Source: Halarcobacter sp965243765
Lineage (GTDB): Bacteria; Campylobacterota; Campylobacteria; Campylobacterales; Arcobacteraceae
NCBI GenBank assembly: GCA_965243765.1
Contig: CBDEWB010000020.1
Span: 310,001-374,000, forward strand
Length of the DNA stretch: 64,000 nucleotides
Direction of reading: 5' to 3'
The notes beneath the pieces were generated by a model that worked only from the letters and a program-made list of their open reading frames with translations, was not told the DNA's origin and did not search any database. A program made the translations under genes and the position numbers. Shown here piece after piece: positions 16,010-25,224 of this stretch (the first letter of the stretch is position 1; each line of letters begins with the position of its first letter).

Positions 16010-19000
16010 TGAAAAATTAGTATTAAACTCATATCTATTATCCCTCTTTGGAGTTAGTAGTTTTGAAGATTTGGCTAAAGACTTAAAAGCTTCAAGACTT
16101 GAAGAACTTGATGAAAATGATAATTCACTTTTTTATCACGAACTCAAAGACAAGCTGATAAGCACAAGCAAACAAATAAGTGATGATAAGCTTCAAGAGT
16201 ATGATGAAAACATAGTAAGACATACCAAGATTATGGGTCGTGGTATTAAATGGAAATATTTTCAATACTTATCACTGCTATTTGTAGAGATTTATTTAGA
16301 TAAATATTTTGATGATAAAGAGCAACTGCTACAAGACCTAAACACTTATCTAAAAGAGTTCAATACTAATATAGATAACAACAAAGAGAAGCTTACAGAA
16401 TATAATGATACAGAGCTAAATAAACTTGCTTTATATAATGCTACTGGTTCAGGAAAAACACTTTTACTTCAAATGAATTTATTACAGTTTAACCATTACT
16501 CTTATGGTAAAATTAAAATCAATAAAACTGTTCTTATAACTCCAAATGAGGGATTGTCAAATCAGCATTTAGAAGAGTTTCAAGCTTCAAATATAGAAGC
16601 AGAGATATTTTCAAAAGATAGCAAAGGACTTTTTGAAAGTAATGCTATTGAGATTATAGAGATAACAAAACTTGGAGAAGAAAACGGAGATAAGACAGTA
16701 GCCGTTGATAGCTTTGAAGATAATAACCTTGTGTTTATTGATGAGGGACACCGTGGAGCTAAAGGCGAAATATGGAAAACCAATAGAGATAAACTAAGTA
16801 AAAAAGGTTTTGCTTTTGAATACTCAGCTACTTTTGCTCAAGCAATAAACAGTAGCACTGGTAAAAAGAAAACAGATTTAGAAAATGAATATACAAAGGC
16901 TATTATATTTGATTATAGCTACAAGTATTTTTACAAAGATGGTTATGGTAAAGACTACTCTATTCTAAATCTAAGTGAAGATAGTGAGACAATAAAACAG
17001 ACTTACTTAACAGCTTCACTTCTTAGCTTTTATCAACAGATGAAAATATATGAGAGTTCAAGAGCTTTGATAAAACCTTATTTAATAGAAAAACCTCTTA
17101 TGGTATTTGTAGGTTCAAGTGTAAATGCCGTTAGAAAAAGTAGTGGTAAAGATGTATCTGATGTAGTTGATGTATTGCTTTTCATAAATGAGTTTATCAA
17201 AAACAGAGTAGAGAGTATTGCTAATATTGATAAAATTATGAGCTTTGACAGTGGATTAAATAAAAAAGATGGAAGTGATATATTTGCTAAAAAATTTGAG
17301 TTTTTAGAACACATAAAATTAAACTCTAAACTTGATGCCACGGCTATGTTTGATGATATACTAAATATAATATTTAATGCTTCAGGTGGTGGTCTTCATC
17401 TTGAAAATCTAAAAGGTGTAGATGGAGAGATAGCTCTTAAAATTGGAGAAAATGAATACTTTGGTGTAATCAATGTTGGCGATAGTGATAAGCTGACAAA
17501 GATATGTGAAGCTAATGGTATGACCGTAAGCAGTAGAGATTTCTCAAGCTCACTATTTAAGACTATAAATGACACTACTTCAAATCTAAATATACTTATA
17601 GGTTCAAAGAAGTTTAGTGAGGGTTGGAGTTCTTGGAGAGTATCCACTATGGGGCTTATGAATATAGGGAAAAAAGAGGGTTCTCAGATTATTCAACTAT
17701 TTGGTCGTGGAGTAAGACTTAAAGGTTATAATTTTTGTCTAAAAAGAAGTAGTGCTATTAAAAATAAAAATCTTGAAAGAAAATATCGCTCAATAGAAAC
17801 ACTAAATATCTTTGGACTAAAAGCTGATTATATCAAAGCATTTAAAGACTATCTAAAAGATGAGGGTGTTCCTACTGATGAGAGAGTAGAGTTTGTTCTA
17901 CCATTGATATACGATGAGAGATACAAAACTAAAAAGCTAAAAGTGTTAGACCTTAAAGAAGGTAAGGACTTCAAAAGAGAAGTTAAACTTGATTTAGAAT
18001 ATATTCAAACAACAGCTATACATAAAAGAGTTGTATTGAGCTTATATAAACAAGTAGATGAATTAGCAAGTAAAAATAGAAGTGGAGATAAGCTTGAACT
18101 AAACAGTGAAATACTTCAAGATACTCATCTTAGTTTTATCAATACTGATAATCTGTTTTTCGCACTTCAACAATTCAAAAATGAAAAAGATTGGAGTAAT
18201 CTAAATATATCTAAAGAAAATATTCAAATATTACTTCAGTCTAATGATTGGTATAAACTACTTATTCCAAAAGACAATATGAATGTATATAGCTTCAAAA
18301 ACCTTACTAACTTTGAAATAATTATGATTACACTTCTTAAAAAATATATGAAGTCATTTTATGAGTATAAAAAGAGTGAGTGGGAGAGCCAATTTTTAGA
18401 ATACAGAGAATTGGACGAGACAAGAGACACAGCGAATTTAATAGATAACTATACCATTACAGTAGAAGATAAAGAAACAGAGCTTATAGGTAGGTTGGAA
18501 GCTCTTAAAACTATGCTTGAGAGTGGTGTAATAGATGATGCTGAACTTCATTTGTTATCAAAGAGAGATTTTAGTGCTTTTAGATTTGATAAACACTTAT
18601 ATAATCCTCTTGTATTCAAGAACAAAGGCGAAACAGCTTTATCTATCAAACCAATAGAGTTAAATGATGGAGAAAGAGATTTTGTAGAGGACTTAGGTAT
18701 CTATATAAGAAATAATACTGCTCAGTGTGAAGATATTGAGATATATCTACTTAGAAACCAAAGTAAAACAGGTCTTGGATTTTTCACTGAGGGTAATTTT
18801 TATCCAGATTTTATTATGTGGATTATAAAAGATGGCAAACAATATATTAGTTTTATAGACCCAAAAGGTATAAGAAACTCAAACCCAAGAAATGACCCAA
18901 AAATGGAATTGGCAACATCAATAAAAGGCATTGAAGCAGACCTTGGCGATACAAATACAATATTAAATTCATTTATACTATCAAATACATCTTTGGATAC

Positions 19001-19145
19001 ACTCAATGAACTACATACAAATCTAACATATCAATTTTTTGAAGATAAAAATGTATTGTTTCAAACAGATAGAAAGAGTAGTTATATTGGTAGTATGTTT
19101 GATAGGATAATAAATGTCAAGTGTAAAGCCAAAATATACCAGTAG
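15999..19145 (+). CDS. Type III-like restriction helicase-nuclease (Res-like), 1048 aa
   Basis: SF2 helicase with fused nuclease. Walker A ATGSGKT is near residue 147, Walker B/DExH FIDEGH near 247, motif III SATFAQ near 280, motif VI QLFGRGVRLKG near 565. Near residues 935-957 NFYPDFIMW followed by YISFIDPKGI fits a PD-(D/E)xK nuclease core (Asp ... Asp-x-Lys). This is the architecture of type III restriction subunits and related helicase-nucleases. It presumably cleaves unmethylated DNA together with the 996-residue methyltransferase. It overlaps the AlbA_2 gene by 11 bases, and a further gene starts inside its 3' end. Confidence 0.9.
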   Translation: MKFNEKLVLNSYLLSLFGVSSFEDLAKDLKASRLEELDENDNSLFYHELKDKLISTSKQISDDKLQEYDENIVRHTKIMGRGIKWKYFQYLSLLFVEIYLDKYFDDKEQLLQDLNTYLKEFNTNIDNNKEKLTEYNDTELNKLALYNATGSGKTLLLQMNLLQFNHYSYGKIKINKTVLITPNEGLSNQHLEEFQASNIEAEIFSKDSKGLFESNAIEIIEITKLGEENGDKTVAVDSFEDNNLVFIDEGHRGAKGEIWKTNRDKLSKKGFAFEYSATFAQAINSSTGKKKTDLENEYTKAIIFDYSYKYFYKDGYGKDYSILNLSEDSETIKQTYLTASLLSFYQQMKIYESSRALIKPYLIEKPLMVFVGSSVNAVRKSSGKDVSDVVDVLLFINEFIKNRVESIANIDKIMSFDSGLNKKDGSDIFAKKFEFLEHIKLNSKLDATAMFDDILNIIFNASGGGLHLENLKGVDGEIALKIGENEYFGVINVGDSDKLTKICEANGMTVSSRDFSSSLFKTINDTTSNLNILIGSKKFSEGWSSWRVSTMGLMNIGKKEGSQIIQLFGRGVRLKGYNFCLKRSSAIKNKNLERKYRSIETLNIFGLKADYIKAFKDYLKDEGVPTDERVEFVLPLIYDERYKTKKLKVLDLKEGKDFKREVKLDLEYIQTTAIHKRVVLSLYKQVDELASKNRSGDKLELNSEILQDTHLSFINTDNLFFALQQFKNEKDWSNLNISKENIQILLQSNDWYKLLIPKDNMNVYSFKNLTNFEIIMITLLKKYMKSFYEYKKSEWESQFLEYRELDETRDTANLIDNYTITVEDKETELIGRLEALKTMLESGVIDDAELHLLSKRDFSAFRFDKHLYNPLVFKNKGETALSIKPIELNDGERDFVEDLGIYIRNNTAQCEDIEIYLLRNQSKTGLGFFTEGNFYPDFIMWIIKDGKQYISFIDPKGIRNSNPRNDPKMELATSIKGIEADLGDTNTILNSFILSNTSLDTLNELHTNLTYQFFEDKNVLFQTDRKSSYIGSMFDRIINVKCKAKIYQ

Positions 19146-19209
19146 CACAAAAGAAAAATGCACCACTTTATTAACAAAAAAATATATTATAGAGCCACTT
19201 GCAAATTAA
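19114..19209 (+). pseudogene. Start of a further defence-operon gene, cut by IS insertion
   Basis: An ATG at 19114 lies in another frame within the last codons of the Res-like gene (AATAAATG), the same overlapping style as the genes before it. The frame begins MSSVKPKYTSSTKEKC and runs about 24 codons before entering the IS end at 19187, where the IS supplies a stop at 19207. If the IS is removed, the frame closes after a few codons, so the original may have been very short or is scrambled. I do not recognise the product. Confidence 0.45.
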
Positions 19210-20393
19210 CAAAAAAGCTCATAATTTAATTTATTTTGTTCAAAAAAGCTGAAATCTAATTTCAATAAGTTATAATTTTATATCCTAAAATTTAACAGAA
19301 AAGAGATTCAACTTATGAAAAATATTATACCAAAATCATCTTCAAATCTTTCAAATATGTGGACTAAAATTCTAAACCTTGAAAATTGTTTGTTTCCTGA
19401 AATAAAAGAACAATTAGGAACATTAAGTACCAAAGAAGAGAAACTAATAAAGATTTTAGACTTTGCTCAAATTGAAAAGAATGTAACAGTTGTAACGATT
19501 ACAAATACACCAAAAGACAGAGACAGAGATAGCAAGAGCAATGATTGCTAAATCTGTTTACAATATGCAAACAACAAGAGATTTAATTGATAGACTTCAT
19601 AGCGATAGAGTATTACGAGTATTGTGTGGATGGAGGTATAAAATAGATATTCCAAGTGAATCTAAATTTTCTAGAGTATTTACACAACTTAGTGAATTAA
19701 AGATAGCTGAAAAAACTCATGAAAGATTTGTTAAAGAATATTTATCAGATACGATATTTATGTATAATGCAAGTGATGCTACAAAAATACCACTTAGACA
19801 AAAGCCTGTAAAATTAGAAAAAGAAGATAAGCCAAAATTAAAAAGAGGACGACCAAAAAAAGGTGAAAAAAGAGCTCCAATAAAACCAAAGATATTAGAA
19901 CTTCAAAAAGAGATGAAAATTACCGAGGATATGTTATCACTTATATCTACTTCTTGCGGAGTTGGAATAAAACAAAATTCTAAAGGTAACAGAGAGATTA
20001 CAATAGGTGGTAAACTTCATATTAGTGCAGTAGATGGAGATATACCAATAGCAGCATTCTATTCAGGTGCAAATGTTCATGATAGTTCAGTAGCACTTCC
20101 ACTTATCAATGAAACTGGTAAAAGAGTGATGTATCTTCGTGATTTACTTGATGCTGGGTATGACAGCGATATAATTAGAGAGTATTCTGAAAAACTAAAT
20201 CATAAACCAATTATAGATATAAATCCCAAGAACTCAAAAGAATTAAAACAAAAGATTCAACTTATCAAAGATGAAAAAGTAAAATTTGAATTTTTAAATT
20301 TACCTAAATCATCAGATGAACACCACTACAATCAAAGAAGTATGGTTGAAAGAGTAAATAAATATTTAAAAGATGACTTTGGATGTAATACAA

Positions 20394-21682
20394 GGGCATC
20401 TCTAAAAACTACCCAACCTAAGCAATTTAAAATCAAGATTTAGTTAAAATAGATATTAAATATCACTCAAAAGGCTTTATAAATGCAAGGATTATTTGAT
20501 TTAGAATTTCATGAGAGAAAAATAAAAGAATATCAACCACCACTAACAAAATTAGATAAAGTTGTAGATTGGAATATGTTTAGAGAACCAATAGAGAAGG
20601 CTTTATACGTAGAACCTAAAGGTGCTGGTGGTAGGCCACCATACGATAAGATAATGATGTTTAAAATTTTAATATTACAAAAATACTATAATTTAAGTGA
20701 TGAACAAACAGAATTTCAAATAAATGATAGAACATCATTCAAACAATTTTTAGAATTGAAAATTGGAGATAAAATACCTGATGAAAAAACTATTTGGCAT
20801 TTCAAAGAACAGCTATCAAATAAGAATTTATCTTTAACATTATTTGAACTATTTACTAAACAACTTATAAATAAAGGTATTATAGCAAAAGAGGGAAGTA
20901 TGATAGATGCTTCATTTGTAGATGTTCCTAGACAAAGAAATTCTAAAGAAGATAATGCTGATATTAAAAAAGGTGCTATACCTTTAAAATTTGCCAGAAA
21001 AGATAACAATGGTAAACGAAGCAAGTTATGCCAAAAAGATACTGATGCAAGTTGGATGACTAAATCAAGTGAACGACACTATGGATATAAAGACCATATT
21101 AACGCAGATGAAAAAACTAAATTCATAACTAAATATAGTGTTACAAGTGCTGCTCCTCATGATTCTACTGAAATTAAAAATATCATTGATGAAACAGATA
21201 ATAAACTTCATGCAGATAGTGCTTACAGGAGTAAAGAGATAGAAGAATTTCTAGAAGATAAAAATTGCAAAAGCTTTGTGCATGAAAAAGGTTACAGAGG
21301 TAGTCCTTTAACAGATGAACAAAAAGATTCAAATAACATAAAATCTAAAATTAGAGCAAGAGTAGAACATATATTTGGATTTATGACAAACTCTATGAAT
21401 GATGCCTTACATATGAAGTCCATTGGGATAAAACGAATCAAGTCATCTATAGGATTTTTAAATCTTACATATAAGCTCTTTAGATATGAACAGTTAGTTA
21501 GATTGCAAAAAGTGAAAGTTATGTAAAAATATATGAAATCATAGAGATTTTACAAAAACTCACAAAGATCATTATAATTTTTAGTAGAATTTTATAGTAA
21601 ATCAAGTTTCGCGTGTGATAAATTTTAAAAATTAAGTTAAAAATGATTTAAACAAATTAGAAAGTTGTTTTTAGAGGTTCCC
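20394..21682 (+). mobile_element. Complete IS5-type element (copy 2) with ACAA target duplication
   Basis: Left end GGGCATCTCTAAAAAC, right end GTTTTTAGAGGTTCCC; 1289 bp. Direct ACAA repeats at 20390-20393 and 21683-21686 are the target duplication. It sits within another transposase gene. It is nearly identical to the copy at 53435-54725 and to the partial copy at 1-592, which indicates recent transposition. Confidence 0.95.
20483..21526 (+). CDS. IS5-family DDE transposase (347 aa)
   Basis: Full-length transposase with catalytic Asp in GSMIDASFVD, Asp in LHADSAYRS and Glu in RARVEHIFGF. It begins 89 bases inside the left end. It differs from the copy at 53524-54567 by one visible residue (INADEKTK here, INADGKTK there). 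No disruption is seen, so this copy can probably supply transposase to all copies. Confidence 0.95.
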   Translation: MQGLFDLEFHERKIKEYQPPLTKLDKVVDWNMFREPIEKALYVEPKGAGGRPPYDKIMMFKILILQKYYNLSDEQTEFQINDRTSFKQFLELKIGDKIPDEKTIWHFKEQLSNKNLSLTLFELFTKQLINKGIIAKEGSMIDASFVDVPRQRNSKEDNADIKKGAIPLKFARKDNNGKRSKLCQKDTDASWMTKSSERHYGYKDHINADEKTKFITKYSVTSAAPHDSTEIKNIIDETDNKLHADSAYRSKEIEEFLEDKNCKSFVHEKGYRGSPLTDEQKDSNNIKSKIRARVEHIFGFMTNSMNDALHMKSIGIKRIKSSIGFLNLTYKLFRYEQLVRLQKVKVM

Positions 21683-21981
21683 ACAATTTATTATCAAGGA
21701 GCTACAAAAGTAGCTTCTGTTTTATCATTTGGAATTTTATCTGTTTGTATTCATCAAAGTTTAAAACTCATTACATGACTTTTATTAAAAATAATAGAAA
21801 AATCTTCAATTTTATAGTCAAAACCATAAAGTATGGAGAAAAAATATGATTTTTTAAGAAATTTACTAAATTTAGTGTAAACTACGCAAAGAAAAATAAA
21901 TAATCATTTTTTTAAAACTAAAAGTGATGGAAATAAAAAATTAGCTATTGAGTATTATTGAATTTGCAAGTGGCTCTATAA

Positions 21982-22206
21982 ACTTTAAATAAAATATTTG
22001 GAGCCAGTATGATTGATAAAGAGAAATACACTGTGATACACACTTTACAAAAAAGAATAAAAGTAAAATTTATAAAACTAGGAGTCTATCGGATACACAT
22101 CTAAATATTTTTCAATAAAAAACTCGTGATATACCCCTTGTATAAGGGCTTAAACATTAATATTTAGCTATAATTACATCTATAAAATAACTTAAAAAGT
22201 ATCTAA
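21982..22206. other. Junction region between two IS elements
   Basis: After the outer end of the DDE IS, GGAG at 22000 precedes an ATG at 22009 opening a 31-codon frame (MIDKEKYTVIHTLQKR...) that stops at 22102-22104. It could be the 5' scrap of a gene cut by the IS1182-like element that follows. From about 22080 the sequence looks like the left end of that element. Nothing else is recognisable. Confidence 0.35.
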
Positions 22207-23019
22207 ATGAATAAATATATATCTTATGATAGAGATCAAGCTTATCTCTTACCACCATCAATTAAAGATTGGCTACCTCAAAATCATCTTGCAAGATTTA
22301 TTGTTGATATAATAGATCAACTTGATATATCAAGTATAGATAAACAGTATAGTGGAAGATCTGGTAAACAAGCATATCATCCAAAGATATTACTTGGATT
22401 ATTATTTTATGGATACTCTACAGGTATCTTTTCCAGTAGAAAGTTAGAGAATGCTGCATATGATTCTATAGCATTTAGATATATAGCTGCAAACAGTCAT
22501 CCTGACCATGATACAATAGCAAATTTTAGACAAAGATTTTTAAATGAACTTGAAGATATATTTGTACAGATACTTTTAATAGCTAAAGGCTCAGGATTAT
22601 TAAAAGTTGGAAAAGTTAGCCTTGATGGAACTAAAATAAAAGCAAATGCTTCTAAACATAAAGCACTTAGCTATAAGCATGCTAAACAATTACAAAAACA
22701 ACTTGAAAATGAAGTTAAATCTTTAATGGCTCAAGCTAAAGACATAGATAATAAAGATGAAAATATAGGTATGAACATACCGCAAGAGATATCAAGAAGA
22801 GAAGATCGTTTAAAAGTTATAAAAGATGCTATTTCCAAAATAGAAATAAGATCAATTACTAGATATGAAAAAGATAAAAAAGAGTATGATAATAAACTAA
22901 AATATACAGAAGATACAGAAAAACTAACAGGTAAAAAATCTAAAGGTAGAGTTCTAAAAGAACCAGATTCAACTCCTAATTGTCCAGTTTCACCACGTTA
23001 TGGTTGCCTAGTTTCATAA
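22207..23019 (+). pseudogene. IS1182-like transposase, C-terminally truncated by IS481 end
   Basis: The N-terminal 258 residues match IS1182-type transposases: SYDRDQAYLLPPSIKDWL, HPKILLGLLFYGY, ISLDGTKIKANAS-like text (VSLDGTKIKANASKH) with the first catalytic Asp, and a helical insert. The frame is native to about 22980. The terminal PNCPVSPRYGCLVS is encoded by the IS481 terminus beginning TGTCCAG at 22981. The second Asp and Glu are missing, so it is inactive. Confidence 0.85.
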
Positions 23020-23116
23020 ATTAAGAAAGCGATAGCTTAACAACATAATTGTAAAATCTTTACAGCAAATAAGGATTTAATATATGTCACAAGTCTATCA
23101 CTCTAATGCCAGAACA
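22981..23116 (+). repeat. 136-bp perfect inverted repeat, left arm
   Basis: Identical to the reverse complement of 27640-27775. Both arms are the terminal part of the same IS481-type element and both diverge right after GCCAGAACA. They bracket 4.8 kb of mobile DNA and the Rpn-type gene. Confidence 0.92.
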
Positions 23117-23160
23117 AACCAGCATGTAAGAGAAATAATACAGAAATCTAATTTAACAAT
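22981..23160 (+). pseudogene. IS481-type element, 5' fragment
   Basis: Starts with the terminal TGTCCAGTTTCACCACGT and includes an ATG at 23084 opening MSQVYHSNARTNQHVREI, close to the N-terminus of the IS481 transposase at 39053-40015 (MGNIQHSNAKTTPRIRKEI). Similarity fades after about 23 codons. Its first 136 bases are repeated in inverse orientation at 27640-27775. Confidence 0.72.
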
Positions 23161-23346
23161 CGTTGAATTTGGTAAATTTATTGTAAAATATATGAGAAAA
23201 AATAATAACTATTTTTGTAAATCTTAAAATGGTTATATTTAAAATTAGATACTTCGTTGTAATTGAATTTGCAAGTGGCTCTATAAATAAAACTTTATTG
23301 TATCTTAGATATAATAAATTAAATTAATCAAAGAGGAAGTTTTAAA
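23117..23346. other. Non-coding stretch with a solo IS end
   Basis: After the IS481 fragment no gene is seen. At 23266-23286 stands AATTTGCAAGTGGCTCTATAA, the exact terminal repeat of the DDE IS at 19187-21981, without a transposase next to it. This is the scar of a second copy. An AGAGGAAG at 23331 serves as ribosome site for the next gene. Confidence 0.7.
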
Positions 23347-24189
23347 ATGAAATTTGCAGATCCAAAAAATGACTTAGCATTTAAAAAGATATTTGGAAAT
23401 GAAAATAAAAAAGAGATTTTAATCTCTTTTTTAAATTCTGTCTTAGATTTCAAAAATGAAAAAGCTATAGTATCTGTAACTTTAGATAATCCTTATCAAT
23501 TACCTGATATAAAAGAATTAAAAGAAACAATTTTAGATATAAAAGCTACAAATCAAAATGGTGATAAATTCATTGTAGAGATGCAAAAGAAAGATTTGAG
23601 TGATTTTGATAAAAGAAGTTTATATTATACTTCTAAAGCTTATGTATCTCAAATACAAAAAGGTGAAGATGTTAAAAATCTTAAAAAAGTTTATTATATA
23701 GCTATACTTAACTTTAATATGTTTGATAATATTAACTATATATCAAGACATCTTATTATTAATCAAGAAACAACAACACAAGATTTAAAAGATTTTGAAT
23801 TTACCTTTATAGAACTAAAGAAATTTGATACTAAACTTGAAGACTTAAATACTACTATAGATAAATGGATTTACTTCATAAACAACGCATCATCATTTGA
23901 TTTAATCCCTAAAGAATATGAAAATATAAAAGAATTTCAAGAAGCTTTTCAAATAGCCAATAAATATAGCTGGAATAAAAAAGAGTTAGAATATTATGAT
24001 TCTATGGATTTAAAACAAGCAGATGATAAAAATGCTATAGATACTGCTACGAAAAATGGTATAGAACAAGGTATAGAACAACGAAACTTAGAAATAGCTA
24101 AGACTTCAATATTACAAGGACTTGATAATAAAACTATATCATTAATTACAAGTTTATCCATAGAAGAAATAAAAGATTTAAGAAAATAG
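23347..24189 (+). CDS. Rpn-type PD-(D/E)xK nuclease (recombination-promoting nuclease family)
   Basis: 280 residues, the usual length of the Rpn/PD-(D/E)xK family often mislabelled as putative transposase. The N-terminus FADPKNDLAFKKIFGN is diagnostic. The nuclease core is visible as ILDIKATNQNGDKFIVEMQ (Asp ... Glu-x-Gln) near residues 60-80. The C-terminus (TKNGIEQGIEQRNLEIAK ... LSIEEIKDL) is the typical Gly/Glu repeat and tail. AGAGGAAG precedes the ATG. The stop directly abuts an IS256 scar, but the ending looks native. Characterised relatives stimulate recA-independent recombination. It is the only intact non-IS gene between 19.2 and 27.8 kb. Confidence 0.9.
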   Translation: MKFADPKNDLAFKKIFGNENKKEILISFLNSVLDFKNEKAIVSVTLDNPYQLPDIKELKETILDIKATNQNGDKFIVEMQKKDLSDFDKRSLYYTSKAYVSQIQKGEDVKNLKKVYYIAILNFNMFDNINYISRHLIINQETTTQDLKDFEFTFIELKKFDTKLEDLNTTIDKWIYFINNASSFDLIPKEYENIKEFQEAFQIANKYSWNKKELEYYDSMDLKQADDKNAIDTATKNGIEQGIEQRNLEIAKTSILQGLDNKTISLITSLSIEEIKDLRK

Positions 24190-24305
24190 GAGAGTGTAAA
24201 TCAAACTGTATAAACCCACCAATTATCTTCAACTACTTTGTATATTTTTCCATAATTTCGCTGAAAAATATACATAGTTGAGGATAAATCTCTGAGCAAT
24301 TTAGC
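24190..24305 (-). pseudogene. IS256-type element, 3' end remnant
   Basis: Read on the minus strand, this matches the last part of the IS256 element at about 40800-40907 (GCTCAGAGATTTATCCTCAACTATG and the GTTTACAC-rich terminal repeat). Only the C-terminal coding tip and one terminal repeat remain. Confidence 0.75.
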
Positions 24306-24440
24306 AATTCTAAGTGAAAATTTATATAGTTAAAATCTTCCAAAATAATTACTAAATAAATTCACAAAACCCCTTTATTTATAGGCTTTTAAAAGCTTGT
24401 TAACACCTAATTTTAGCTATAATATAGCCCATAAATAGAA
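24306..24440. other. Upstream region of a transposase fragment
   Basis: No gene seen. The stretch ending in TTTTAGCTATAATATAGCCC holds a TATAAT just before the transposase fragment at 24441 and is probably the left end and promoter of that element. Confidence 0.35.
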
Positions 24441-24765
24441 GTGTTTAAGCAAATGAGGCAGACAAATATTTTTGATTTTTTAATAGAATCATTTACAAGT
24501 AATATATCAAATATAGAAGATACAAGAAAACAAAGAACAAATATAATTTACAGTTTAAAAGATATTATATTATCTGCATTTAGTGTATTTTATTTTCAAA
24601 ATAAATCTTGGTTAAGTTTTCAAAGGGATATTGATACTGCAAAAGGTATCAGTAATGCACAAACTATGTTTGGAATATCTGATATACCAAGTGATAATCA
24701 TATACAAAACATACTGGATAAAATAACACCAGAAAGTTTTAAAAAAGTATATGAAATTATATATA
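24441..24765 (+). pseudogene. Unclassified DDE transposase, N-terminal fragment, split by IS3 element
   Basis: The natural start is probably ATG 24453 (MRQTNIFDFLIESF). The protein resembles N-termini of IS4-like transposases (SLKDIILSAFSVFYFQNKSWL, IPSDNHIQNILDKI). The outer IS3 element inserted after codon IIY at 24766. If the IS3 and its TATA duplication are removed, the frame continues at 27451 as NYIELRDNIGTREEFFVG to a stop at 27526-27528, after which nothing of the catalytic domain is found. Confidence 0.6.
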
Positions 24766-24849
24766 CTACCCCAAGAAAAACAAACAATTTTTTCTAAAGT
24801 TTAATTCTTAAAATAGTAAAATTAAACAATAAAAATAAAGGATAATAAT

Positions 24850-25224
24850 ATGAGCAGAACAAGAACAGTTTATAGTGCAGAATTCAAAACAAGATTAGTA
24901 CTAGAGCTTTTAAAAGAAGACAAAACATTAACACAAATTGCAAGTAAAAATAATATAACACCGAAGAATTTGCAAAACTGGAAAAAGATATTTTTAGAGA
25001 ATGCAGTAGTTGCAATGGAACCTGCTAAAGCAGTTAAAGAATATAAAGAATATAAAGAAGAAAATATAAAATTACAAGCAAAACTTGATGAATATGCAAA
25101 AGTAGTAGGTCAATTAACTGTAGAGAATGAGTGGGCTGTGGGAAAGTTAAAGAGCTTGGACTCTAGCTATAAAAAAGAGTTAGCAGATAAAACTATAATG
25201 TCCCTAGAAAAACAAACCAGTTAA
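24850..25224 (+). pseudogene. IS3 OrfA of outer element, end overwritten by inner IS3
   Basis: Residues 1-115 form the OrfA helix-turn-helix and leucine-zipper part (TVYSAEFKTRLVLELLKEDK, LTQIASKNNITPKNLQNWKK, then a coiled coil). The inner IS3 inserted at 25198 after KTI; the last residues (MSLEKQTS) are IS sequence. In the rejoined sequence OrfA ends two codons later, so the loss is small, but the link to OrfB is broken. Confidence 0.8.

Larger units (their letters stand above)
19315..21778 (+). pseudogene. DDE transposase, frameshifted and split by IS5-type insertion
   Basis: Three pieces make one protein. 19315-19545 encodes the N-terminus (ending ITNTPKDR). A frameshift in the AGACAGAGACAGAGAT repeat near 19516-19531 separates it from 19541-20393, which holds the DDE core (YNASDATKIPL, ISAVDGDIPIAAF, DAGYDSDII, RSMVERVNKYL). 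The IS5-type element at 20394 breaks the frame after GCNT, and the coding resumes at 21683 with IYYQGATKVASVLSFGI to a TGA at 21776-21778. The rejoined frame reads cleanly, proving the order of events. Inactive. Confidence 0.85.
19187..21981 (+). mobile_element. DDE-transposase IS interrupted by an IS5-type element
   Basis: Outer ends are perfect inverted repeats: TTATAGAGCCACTTGCAAAT at 19187 and its complement ending at 21981. Removing the 1289-bp IS5-type insertion and its 4-bp duplication leaves about 1.5 kb with one transposase gene in two frames. No target duplication longer than TA can be read because the flanks are A/T-palindromic. Another lone copy of this end lies at 23266-23286. 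The insertion abolished the gene following the Res-like nuclease. Confidence 0.85.
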
